A stretch of 22,903 bases of DNA. Source: Rubrobacter sp. (GTDB lineage Bacteria > Actinomycetota > Rubrobacteria > Rubrobacterales > Rubrobacteraceae). Positions 1 to 7,117 of this stretch are shown here, one piece after another. The stretch spans positions 1-22,903 of the forward strand of contig JADDPM010000015.1 in assembly GCA_016781885.1 (NCBI GenBank), read 5' to 3'. How positions within the stretch are numbered: position 1 is the first letter of the stretch; every line of letters starts with the position of its first letter. Position numbers and translations under genes: made by a program. The notes below the pieces were generated by a model, which was not told where the DNA came from, did no database searches, and worked only from the letters and a program-made list of their open reading frames with translations.

Positions 1-117
1 CCCCTTTTCAGACGGTTTCTTAGATACTTTAAAAGCTCTAGCGAATCCGAAGTTATAGCCTCGCCCAGGCTTGTTACCGAAGATCCTTTTCGACCGTCCG
101 TAGTCTTATTCGTGCTT

Positions 118-1146
118 TCAGGTTGCGCCGTGCACCGTTTCTATCGTCGCGCGCCAGAACTCGTCCCTCTCACCTGGCACGAACGGCAGGTACAGGGCGA
201 CGCGGTCTATAAGTCCCTCGTAACGTTTCACTAGGGCGGGTCCGACCTCATCCGGGGTAGCCTCTATGGCGAAGGCGTGGAGCATCTCGTCGGTTATTAG
301 CTCCGGCATCTCGTCCCACTTCTTCGCCCTGGCGAGTTTCCCGAGCCTCTCGCCGACCTCGCCCCAGCCGTGGACGTCGAGGACGGTGCGGTAAGTGGGG
401 GTGGAGGCGTAGAAGGCGGCCTGGGCGCGCATCTTCTGGCGCTGCTCTGCGATCTGCTCCTCGCTCTCGCCGGTGATGATGAAGACGCTGGTGGCAAGCT
501 CGACGTCCTTAGAGCTCCGGTTCTCCTTCTGCGCTCCCTCCTCTATAGCCGGTTCGACGACCTGGCGTACGTAGTCAGTGGTGTGGAAGGGGTGGACATG
601 GAAGCCGTCGCAGAGCTCGCCGGCCAAAGTCGCCAGGCGGGTGTTGACGCCGGCTATGTAGATGGGAATCTCCGGGTGTTCGATGGGGCCGGGATTGAAG
701 AAGGGGGACATCAGGGTGTGCCGGTAGAACTCGCCCTCGTAGTCGAGGCCGCTCTCTGTCTGGAAGGACTCCCAGATTGCCCGGAGGGCGAGGATGTAGT
801 CCTTCAGGCGGGCGGCGGGCCTGCCCCAGGGCATGCCGAAGCGGCGGGTGACGTGCGCCTTGACCTGGGTGCCGAGACCGAGGATGAAGCGACCCCCGGA
901 GAGGTCCTGGAGATCCGACGCTACCTGCGCCGTCACCATCGGCGAGCGGGAGAAGGCGATGGCGATGGAGGTGCCTAAAGACAGCCGCTCGGTGGCGTTC
1001 GCTGCCACGGCCAGGGGGAGGAAGGAATCGTGCTTGGTCTCGCTGGTCCAGAGGCCGGCGAAGCCTAGAGATTCGGCGGCGCGACCGGTCTCGTCTATCC
1101 CTGGGAGGTGCTTGCCTTCGACGGCGAGGCCCACGTCCAGCTTCAC
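118..1146 (-). CDS. LLM-class F420-dependent oxidoreductase (TIGR03617-like)
   Basis: The 342-residue product is a luciferase-like monooxygenase-family flavin/F420 oxidoreductase, expected to be a cytoplasmic TIM barrel. It opens with MKLDVGLAVEGKHLPGI and carries the family blocks AESLGFAGLWTSETKHD (about residues 24-40), LSGGRFILGLGTQV (about 83-96) and IPIYIAGVNTRLATLAGELC (about 160-180). The overall pattern resembles the actinobacterial TIGR03617 group, which is predicted to use coenzyme F420; the substrate is unknown. The start is GTG at 1144-1146, and the TAGGAG ribosome site just before it overlaps the stop codon of the upstream quinone oxidoreductase. The two genes are only 8 bases apart and almost certainly co-transcribed. 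Length is normal and I see no damage. The family call is firm; the cofactor is inferred from the family. Confidence 0.88.
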   Translation of the reverse strand: MKLDVGLAVEGKHLPGIDETGRAAESLGFAGLWTSETKHDSFLPLAVAANATERLSLGTSIAIAFSRSPMVTAQVASDLQDLSGGRFILGLGTQVKAHVTRRFGMPWGRPAARLKDYILALRAIWESFQTESGLDYEGEFYRHTLMSPFFNPGPIEHPEIPIYIAGVNTRLATLAGELCDGFHVHPFHTTDYVRQVVEPAIEEGAQKENRSSKDVELATSVFIITGESEEQIAEQRQKMRAQAAFYASTPTYRTVLDVHGWGEVGERLGKLARAKKWDEMPELITDEMLHAFAIEATPDEVGPALVKRYEGLIDRVALYLPFVPGERDEFWRATIETVHGAT

Positions 1147-1154
1147 GGTTTCTC

Positions 1155-2126
1155 CTAGGGGATGAGGATGAGCTTGCCGGTGGTCTTGCGGCCTTCGAGG
1201 TCGCGGTGGGCCTGATCCGTTTCGGAGAGCCTGTACGTGCCGCCGATGCGGATGTCGAGGTGGTTGTGCCCGATCCAGGCGAAGAGGTTCTGTGCCCGCC
1301 AGAGCAGCTCTTCTCTGCTCGCTATGTGATCGGCAAGCTTGGGCCGGGTGAGGAAGAGGCTGCCCTTCTGGTTGAGGACCTGGGGGTCTAACGGTGGCAC
1401 GGGACCGCTGGACGCTCCGAAGAGCACCATGTAGCCGCGGGGCCGCAGGGAGTCGAGGCTCTTATCGAAGGTGTCCTTGCCTACGCTGTCGTAGACGACG
1501 TGGACGCCCTCGCCGCCGGTGATGCGCCTCGTCTCCTCGGCGAAGTCCTGCTCAGTGTACAGGATCACCTCGTCCGCCCCGGCGTTCCTGGCTAGCTTCG
1601 CCTTTTCCTCGGTCGAGACGGTCCCGATGACGCTCGCCCCGCGCATCTTCGCGAGCTGGCAGAGCAAGAGTCCGACCCCGCCCGCCGCCGCGTGGACGAG
1701 CGCGGTCTGGCCTTCCTGAAGGGGGAAGGTGCTGTGGGTGAGGTAGTGGGCGGTCATCCCCTGCAGCATGATCGCCGCGGCGACCCTAGCCTCGACGAGG
1801 GTGATGTTGAAGGGGACTAACCTCTCTGCCGGGGCGACTATGTACTCGGCGTAGGAGCCCATCACCCCCGCGAAGGCGACGTGATCGCCGGGTGATAACT
1901 CTTCGACTCCCTCGCCCACGGCCTCTACCTCGCCCGCTCCCTCCTGGCCCAGAGTGAACGGCAGGTCCATCGGGTAGGTGCCCGTGCGCTGGTAGACGTC
2001 TATGAAGTTGACCCCGGAGGCCGCCAGCCGGACCCGCGCCTGACCGGGGCCGGGCTCCGGGACCTCCACGTCCTCGTAGCTCAAGACCTCCGGACCGCCG
2101 AACTCGTTCACCCTTATTGCTTTCAT
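1155..2126 (-). CDS. NADPH:quinone oxidoreductase (zeta-crystallin-like MDR)
   Basis: This is a 323-residue medium-chain reductase of the zinc-free quinone oxidoreductase group, which reduces quinones with NADPH in the cytoplasm. It starts MKAIRVNEFGGPEVL, has the substrate-domain motif LAASGVNFIDVYQRTGTYP (about 34-52), the nucleotide-binding motif AAGGVG (147-152) and ends GRKTTGKLILIP, typical of QorA proteins. The open frame extends upstream to 2207, but I place the start at the ATG at 2124-2126: it gives the family's usual N-terminus and has AGGGGA about 8 bases upstream, whereas the extra 27 residues are low-complexity and polar. It is the first gene of a two-gene minus-strand unit and lies divergent to the kinase gene. 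No zinc-binding cysteines are apparent, as expected for this branch. Confidence 0.92.
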   Translation of the reverse strand: MKAIRVNEFGGPEVLSYEDVEVPEPGPGQARVRLAASGVNFIDVYQRTGTYPMDLPFTLGQEGAGEVEAVGEGVEELSPGDHVAFAGVMGSYAEYIVAPAERLVPFNITLVEARVAAAIMLQGMTAHYLTHSTFPLQEGQTALVHAAAGGVGLLLCQLAKMRGASVIGTVSTEEKAKLARNAGADEVILYTEQDFAEETRRITGGEGVHVVYDSVGKDTFDKSLDSLRPRGYMVLFGASSGPVPPLDPQVLNQKGSLFLTRPKLADHIASREELLWRAQNLFAWIGHNHLDIRIGGTYRLSETDQAHRDLEGRKTTGKLILIP

Positions 2127-2260
2127 GCTCTTATCCCCTGCCTGCCGGTGCCGCTGTGTCTCTTCCTGGTGTGACATTGTACCGGGGATATGGGCGTTGC
2201 CGCTCATCTCGATGGGGTAGGGGCCTTCTGGCGGCCCCCCGGAGGGTATAGAATAATGGC

Positions 2261-3706
2261 ATGCAACGTACCGTCGTGGACAATCGTTACGAGTTGGTCG
2301 AGCCCCTGGGGAGTGGAGGCATGGCCAACGTGTACCTCGCGCATGACGAGGTGTTGGATCGGCACGTGGCGATCAAGGTGCTCAGGGACCAGTACGCGGA
2401 CGACGAGGAGTTCGTTGGGCGTTTCCGGCGCGAGGCGCAGAGCGCGGCCCGCCTCTCGCACCCGCACATAGTCCAGATCTACGATTGGGGACGCTCGGGG
2501 GAGGGGGCGTACTACATCGCGATGGAGTACGTGCCCCGGGGGACGCTCAAGGATCGCATCAGACGCGACGGGGCGCTCGCTCCGGCCGCCGCGATGGGAG
2601 TGGCGCTCCAGATCTCCGACGCCCTCTCCGCCGCCCACGAGCAGGGCGTGATCCACCGCGACATAAAACCCCAGAACGTCCTCGTTACCCGCGCCGGCGA
2701 CGTCAAGGTCACAGACTTCGGCATCGCCCGGGCCGCCTCCTCGCCCGTCACGACGACGAACGCCGTACTCGGCACCGCTGGCTACATGTCCCCCGAACAG
2801 GCTACCGGCAAGCCCATAGGCCTGGCAACCGATCTCTACTCGTTGGGCGTCGTCCTCTTCGAGATGCTCACCGGCGCCCTCCCCTACGAGGCCGACAACC
2901 CAGTTGCCCTCTCGATGATGCACGTCAACGAGCCGCCCCGCTCGCCCCGGGAGGCGAACCCCGAAGTCCCACGCGCCCTCGACGCCCTAGTCCTGAAGCT
3001 CCTCGCTAAAGACCCCGAGGACCGCTACTCGAGCGCAGGCGCTCTGGCCGACGACCTCGAACGTATCCGCTCCGGCCTCCCGCCGGCCGCTGCGGAGACC
3101 CAGGTGATGACCGCGCCCCTCATCGGGAAACGGGTAGACCACACGAGGAAAACGACCGTTCGCCCGTCGCCTGCCGCGCCCGCCAGTTCCCCTGCCCGCG
3201 ACACAAACCGCAGGGGTAGGCTCTTACCCGCCCTGACCGCTCTGCTCTTTGGCGTACTGTTGGTTGGCGGCCTCGCCCTGGCTTACTCTAACGGCCTCTT
3301 CGAAGGCTCCGACCCTACGGGATCAGGCGGGTCAGAGTCTGCCGGGCAGGAGCCCGAGACCAGCAAAAGCAAGGACTCCGCCCAGAACAATGCAGCCCCG
3401 GTGGTGGACCAGCAAGCCTCTTATCCTACTTATGTCGAAGACCTCGCGTGGGTTGAGGAGCCGCGGGCCAGGGACATACTCTCCAGGATGGGCCTCCGGG
3501 TCGGGAATCGCTATGAGGAACCTAACAACATGATACCAGCGGGCAGCGTCGTGAGGACGGACCCCGCAACCGGCACCTCTCTGAACTCGGGTAGCGCCGT
3601 TGATATCTACGTTAGCACCGGTCCTCAGGGGGCTACTCCTGTACAGCCCGCTTCCGGGCAGTCCCGTGGCGAAGACGGTTACGAGGCTGAAAGGGAAGAC
3701 GACTAG
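2261..3706 (+). CDS. PASTA-domain Ser/Thr protein kinase (PknB-like)
   Basis: A 481-residue membrane-anchored eukaryotic-type kinase that should phosphorylate proteins on Ser/Thr in response to an outside signal. Kinase domain about 10-270: glycine loop GSGGMANVYLA (17-27), catalytic Lys39 in AIKVL, HRDIKPQN (132-139, Asp134), DFG (Asp152), a Thr-rich activation segment (TTT 164-166) and GTAGYMSPEQ (171-180). A Pro/Ala-rich juxtamembrane linker follows, then one membrane helix (about 321-343), then an outside part with one recognisable PASTA repeat (about 392-454) and an acidic tail. Classical PknB proteins have three or four PASTA repeats, so this is a short version. ATG at 2261 gives a normal N-terminus; the GGAGGG at 2241-2246 is rather far away, so the start is slightly uncertain. 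No partner phosphatase is nearby. Confidence 0.93.
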   Translation: MQRTVVDNRYELVEPLGSGGMANVYLAHDEVLDRHVAIKVLRDQYADDEEFVGRFRREAQSAARLSHPHIVQIYDWGRSGEGAYYIAMEYVPRGTLKDRIRRDGALAPAAAMGVALQISDALSAAHEQGVIHRDIKPQNVLVTRAGDVKVTDFGIARAASSPVTTTNAVLGTAGYMSPEQATGKPIGLATDLYSLGVVLFEMLTGALPYEADNPVALSMMHVNEPPRSPREANPEVPRALDALVLKLLAKDPEDRYSSAGALADDLERIRSGLPPAAAETQVMTAPLIGKRVDHTRKTTVRPSPAAPASSPARDTNRRGRLLPALTALLFGVLLVGGLALAYSNGLFEGSDPTGSGGSESAGQEPETSKSKDSAQNNAAPVVDQQASYPTYVEDLAWVEEPRARDILSRMGLRVGNRYEEPNNMIPAGSVVRTDPATGTSLNSGSAVDIYVSTGPQGATPVQPASGQSRGEDGYEAEREDD

Positions 3707-3716
3707 CAGAGCGGGC

Positions 3717-3741
3717 GCCGGGAACTACTCTCGCTCCCGGC
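3717..3741 (+). terminator. Possible terminator hairpin after the kinase gene
   Basis: GCCGGGA (3717-3723) pairs with TCCCGGC (3735-3741) around an 11-base loop, 10 bases after the kinase stop codon. There is no T-run behind it, so it may act as a weak or U-less terminator or only as an RNA 3' end. The rest of the 179-base spacer up to the decarboxylase holds no gene I can support. Confidence 0.35.
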
Positions 3742-3885
3742 TCGCGAGCGTCATTCTGTAGTCTGTTTTGCCTGTATGACCCTGCATGCGGACCGGGGGC
3801 TCTCTTGCGAGCGTGTCCCGGTCGATTCCTACGGGTATAGTTTGCGTTTCGCAAGGACTAGCTTCGGGAAGGGGTTGGACAATAT

Positions 3886-5472
3886 ATGGTAACGGTACGC
3901 GAGGCAACCTTCGAACTGCTGCGCGATCTTGAGATGACCACGGTTTTCGGCAACCCCGGCTCCACGGAGTTGCCGTTCCTGAAGGACTTTCCTGACGACT
4001 TCCGCTACGTGCTGGGGTTGCAGGAGGCGACCGTGCTGGGGATGGCCGACGGGTACGCGCAGGGTACGGGTAGGGCGGCTTTGGTCAACCTGCACACGGG
4101 GCCGGGGTTGGGCCACGCAATGGGGGCGATGGTCACGGCTTGGCACAACCGCACGCCGATCGTCGTCACCGCCGGCCAGCAGGACAGGCGGCACATCTCG
4201 CTCGACCCTATGTTGAGCGCGAACCTCGTCGAGCTCGCGCAGCCGTATGTGAAGCGGAGCTACGAGCCGTACAGGGCCGAGGACGTACCGAGGGAGATGC
4301 TCCGTGCCTACCACCTCGCCATGCACGCCCCACGTGGTCCGGTCTTTCTCGGGGTGCCGATGGACGACTGGGACAGGGAGGGCGAGAAGCCCCCCTTTCA
4401 CGAGGTCTACTACGAGCCTGCGCCCGATCCTGAAGGGCTGGAGAAGTTTGCGGAAGTGCTCGCTGGGGCGGAGAGGCCGGCGGTCGTGGCCGGGGCGTGG
4501 GTAGACCGGAAGGGGGCGTTCTACGATACGGTCGCGCTCGCCGAGAAGCTAAACGCGGCCGTGTGGGAGGCCCCGCTCGCCTCCAGGGCGGGCTTCCCGC
4601 AGGATCATCCCCTCTTCCAGGGCAGCCTCGCTTCGGCTCAGAAGCAGGTCTCCGAGCAGCTCTCGGACTACGACGTCGTGCTCGTGCTCGGCGCTCCGGT
4701 ATTTCTCTATTACCCTTACGTTCCCGGCCCCGTCGTCAAGGAGGGCACACAGGTGCTCCAGATCACCGGGGATCCGGACAAGGCGACCCGCGCCGCCCTC
4801 GGGACGAGCCTGTTCGGGAACGTAGCCTTCTCCGTGCGCCGGCTCATAGAGCTCCTGCCGGAGGACCCGGGGCGCCCCGCCCCACCCGTGCGCGAGGCGG
4901 CGCCCGTCCCCGAGGCCGCAACGCCGATACCACCCGCGTACCTTATGCACACCCTAGCGGAGGCCATGCCGGAGGGGACCGCGTTCTTCGAGGAGTCGGG
5001 CTCCTCCAGGGGGACGTTCCACGAGCACGTGAGGCCCAACTGGCCGGGCGCTTACTTCAACGCCGCCTCGGGGGGCTTGGGATACGCGATGCCCGCCTCG
5101 GTCGGGTACAAGCTCGCCCAACCCGAGACGCCGGTGGTTTGCTTGATCGGGGATGGCTCCAGCATGTACTCGGTACAGGCTCTATGGACCGCCGCGAGGT
5201 ACGGCGCGAACGTCGTCTTCGTGATCGTGGACAACAGCGGCTACTACATCCTCAAGGGCTTCCGCGACGCCATCGGCATAGACGACACCGTCCCCGGCCT
5301 CGACGTCCCCGGCCTCGACCTCGTCAAGGTCGCCGAAGGCATGGGCGTGCGGGGTGAACAGGTCGAGAAGCCGGACGACCTCAAGGGCGCCCTCAAACGC
5401 GGCCTCGCCGCGAGATGGCCCTACCTCATTAACGTCGCCGTCGAACCCGAGGTCCCGAAGCTCCCGAGCTGA
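3886..5472 (+). CDS. Benzoylformate decarboxylase-like ThDP enzyme
   Basis: A 528-residue thiamine-diphosphate enzyme with the three-domain decarboxylase fold, closest by eye to benzoylformate decarboxylase of the mandelate pathway (benzoylformate to benzaldehyde plus CO2). The N-terminal block NPGSTELPFLKDF (23-35) puts Ser26, Glu47 and His70 at the same numbers as the catalytic residues of the Pseudomonas putida enzyme. The cofactor motif is GDGSSMYSVQALWTAA (422-437) with Asn450. However, GAPVFLYYPYVPG (269-281) places Tyr276 where the P. putida enzyme has catalytic His281, so the substrate may differ. ATG at 3886 has AAGGGG upstream. It stands alone, convergent with the peroxiredoxin gene, with no other mandelate genes. 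Alternative: a decarboxylase for another aromatic or sulfonated 2-oxo acid. Confidence 0.82.
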   Translation: MVTVREATFELLRDLEMTTVFGNPGSTELPFLKDFPDDFRYVLGLQEATVLGMADGYAQGTGRAALVNLHTGPGLGHAMGAMVTAWHNRTPIVVTAGQQDRRHISLDPMLSANLVELAQPYVKRSYEPYRAEDVPREMLRAYHLAMHAPRGPVFLGVPMDDWDREGEKPPFHEVYYEPAPDPEGLEKFAEVLAGAERPAVVAGAWVDRKGAFYDTVALAEKLNAAVWEAPLASRAGFPQDHPLFQGSLASAQKQVSEQLSDYDVVLVLGAPVFLYYPYVPGPVVKEGTQVLQITGDPDKATRAALGTSLFGNVAFSVRRLIELLPEDPGRPAPPVREAAPVPEAATPIPPAYLMHTLAEAMPEGTAFFEESGSSRGTFHEHVRPNWPGAYFNAASGGLGYAMPASVGYKLAQPETPVVCLIGDGSSMYSVQALWTAARYGANVVFVIVDNSGYYILKGFRDAIGIDDTVPGLDVPGLDLVKVAEGMGVRGEQVEKPDDLKGALKRGLAARWPYLINVAVEPEVPKLPS

Positions 5473-5490
5473 ACGGAGCCTCTGATAGGG

Positions 5491-6237
5491 CTATGTGTCC
5501 TGCTTACCCTTGTGGGTCTCGTCGATCGCGCCCTGATACTCCTTGACCATCCGCTGGTAGCGGTCGACCTCCCTGAAGGCGTCCCTGTCCCTGAGCTCTC
5601 CGAAACGGCGCTTCAGGGCGACGGTGGCGAAGAAGACGCCCCTATAGTAGGGGACTAGCTGCTCCAGGGGCATCGCCGACTTCTCGGGACGGACCGTCGA
5701 GGTCTCTGCTTCGTCGGCGGTGACTCTTATCTCCGGCTCGCTCTTGCCGTCGGCCTCCCCGGCCTCCGGCACCTCTTCGAGGGCGCCGAACACCTCTTCG
5801 TCGCCGGGTCTGTCGGCGAAGTCTCTACCCCTGTAGAAGTAGCGTACGATGCCCTCACGGTCCACGACCACGATGGCCGGCACCGCGACGCCCTCGTCGG
5901 CGTTCCACAGGTCGCAGCGCTTTGCGAGGGTACCTTCAGGGTCGCTCAAGAGCGTGAAGGGGAGGGAGAGCCTCTCGACCATCCCCTCGTTGTGCGAGGG
6001 CGGGTCCACGCTTATGCCCGAGATCCTCGTACCGCGCTTCTCGAACTCCTCGTACTTCCTGGCGTAGCTGACCAGCTGCCCGTTGCAGTACGGTCACCAG
6101 TCGCCCCGGTAGAAGACCAGGACGAGGGGGCCGTCCCGAAGTTGCTTCACCAGGTTGAAGGGACGTCCCTCGTTATCGGGCAGCTCGAAGAGCGGCATCC
6201 GCTGCCCGACCTCTATCCCGGTGCTCGTCTCGGTCAC
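5491..6237 (-). CDS. Selenocysteine-containing peroxiredoxin (AhpC/TSA family), UxxC active site
   Basis: Read as one frame through an in-frame TGA at 6094-6096, this encodes 248 residues. The start is GTG at 6235-6237 with GAGGAGG five bases upstream. Residues 10-47 form a normal thioredoxin-fold N-terminus (VGQRMPLFELPD, then LVLVFYRGDW), residue 48 is the TGA, and PYCNGQLVSYARKYEEF follows. In Cys homologues this place reads RGDWCPYC, so TGA replaces the peroxidatic Cys and Cys51 is the CxxC partner. The rest of the domain follows (ISGISVDPPSHNEGM; LSLPFTLLSDPEGTLAKRC; VPAIVVVDREGIVRYFYRG), then a charged C-terminal extension (about 155-248) I do not recognise. A SECIS-like hairpin lies directly behind the TGA. 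Expected role: thiol-dependent peroxide reduction in the cytosol. An annotation stopping at TGA would start wrongly at GTG 6009 without the active site. The alternative is a recent nonsense mutation. Confidence 0.85.
6051..6096 (-). promoter_or_regulatory. Candidate bacterial SECIS element with the UGA Sec codon
   Basis: On the minus-strand mRNA the UGA (6096-6094) is followed by a foldable segment: outer stem CGUACU (6092-6087) with AGUACG (6056-6051); a middle stem GGG (6081-6079) with C..CC (6064, 6062-6061, one G bulged); and an apical stem AGCU (6077-6074) with AGCU (6069-6066), closing a GGUC loop (6073-6070). The loop begins 21 bases after the UGA. Known bacterial SECIS elements have a small G-containing apical loop roughly 16-37 bases downstream of UGA, and E. 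coli fdhF also presents GGUC. I folded this by eye and have no energy value. Confidence 0.72.
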
Positions 6238-6511
6238 ACGCGCCTCCTCGTAGGGTTTTACCGACGGTTAGTGTATCTGTTTAGCTCTGGTGTAGGGGAT
6301 CTCTTACTCGCTCGTCTGTTCTCAGCGAACCTCTGAGCTTTATCGCTGCCTCTCCGGGTGTTCGCACAACTGCGCAGCAGAAGATGTACGTGGGAGACCG
6401 ATAGCGGCACGGGGTGCCGGCGCTTCTGGTGAGGATTAGGACCTCAACCGATGTTTGACGTAGAGTTGGGGGCGATGAAACATGTGCTGTCGGATCGAAC
6501 CTCGGCGCGGG
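6238..6511. other. Spacer between the Sec-peroxiredoxin and the permease remnant
   Basis: I can support no gene in these 274 bases. The minus-strand edge holds the ribosome site and presumably the promoter of the peroxiredoxin gene; on the minus strand a TACACT (6275-6270) could be a -10 box, but no clear -35 accompanies it. The rest may be unrecognisable remains of the 5' part of the permease gene. Confidence 0.4.
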
Positions 6512-6877
6512 TGGCCGGGCCTCTATGACAGCTACCTCGGGCTCATGCAGATCGGGATAGCGCACGCTTTCTCGATCTGATCCCTGCGCGGCTACTGGGA
6601 CGCCGCGCCGTCGAGCTGCGCGGTTCCTGCGGTCCTGCTCTCTCTGCTTACGGTCCTGACCGCCGGGCTCTTCGCGTTGTTGTGGCCACTGATCATTACC
6701 TCGAGCGAGAGCATGCGCCCGGTGCAGGTCGTGCTCCTCTACTTCAGGGAAGAGGAGGGACCCAACTTCCACTACCTGCTAGCGGCAGCCACCCTGATCT
6801 CACTGCCGGGCATTATCCTCTACTTCCTCGCCCAGAAACGGTTTACGGAGGGGCTATTGGCGGAGATCAAGGGCTGA
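6512..6877 (+). pseudogene. Remnant of an ABC sugar-transporter permease (MalG-like C-terminal part)
   Basis: In one frame the sequence reads GLYDSYLGLMQIGIAHAFSI, then a TGA stop at 6578-6580, then SLRGYWDAAPSS, then a hydrophobic stretch leading to LWPLIITSSESMRPVQVVL and ending LISLPGIILYFLAQKRFTEG plus a short tail before TGA. This matches the C-terminal half of carbohydrate ABC permeases (inner-membrane MalG type), where xGLxDTYLGLI and FLWPLIxT are hallmarks. The N-terminal half is missing, the cytoplasmic EAA loop region between the two parts is shortened, and there is an internal stop. No partner permease, binding protein or ATPase lies nearby. I read it as decayed. The intact last stretch (about 6677-6877) could be miscalled as a small protein. 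Confidence 0.7.
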
Positions 6878-6987
6878 ACTAGCGTGTGGCGGCGCTCACA
6901 AAGCATACGGCGTCGTAAGTCTGCAACGGTTCGCGCTCGAAACATGCACGACCGGAAGGTTCTTGTTGCGGAACGAGCCAAGGTGCC

Positions 6988-7044
6988 GTGACGAAGCCGA
7001 TCCAAAAATCCTGTTATATAGGACGGGCCGATAACGAGATCGGC
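6988..7044 (+). promoter_or_regulatory. Putative promoter/operator region of the molybdoenzyme operon
   Basis: An AT-rich segment with TTATATA (7014-7020), a plausible -10 region, stands out in otherwise GC-rich DNA. The hexamer GCCGAT occurs before it (6996-7001) and after it (7027-7032), 31 bases apart, and its inverse ATCGGC follows (7039-7044), giving an inverted repeat with a 6-base loop. The arrangement suggests a regulator-binding site around a promoter. The -35 box is poor (TGACGA at 6990-6995), so the promoter call is weak. The rest of the 240-base spacer 6878-7117 shows no gene. Confidence 0.35.
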
Positions 7045-7117
7045 AATCCGTTATTCATCGCAGCTTGTCACTCTGCTAGCATTTCAGCAAAGCAATCTTC
7101 TATGAAGGAGAATCTGG

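Noticed and set aside
370..978. Long plus-strand open frame opposite the LLM oxidoreductase
   Set aside because: A shadow frame of the GC-rich minus-strand gene; its product is repetitive and without family features.
2127..2207. Upstream extension of the quinone oxidoreductase
   Set aside because: The family N-terminus begins at MKAIRV with its own ribosome site; the extra 27 residues are not family-like.
2220..2238. GGGGCC / GGCCCC hairpin before the kinase gene
   Set aside because: A 6-bp G/C-only stem between divergent genes, where no terminator is needed; easily formed by chance.
5491..6009. Peroxiredoxin fragment starting at GTG 6009 as a stand-alone gene
   Set aside because: It lacks the active site and half of the thioredoxin fold, and the same frame continues upstream through one TGA to a proper start.
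6070..6096. Alternative hairpin pairing UGACC with GGUCA and CUGC with GCAG
   Set aside because: Its loop would start only 9 bases after the UGA, closer than usual for a bacterial SECIS, so I prefer the fold with the GGUC loop. It may still compete.
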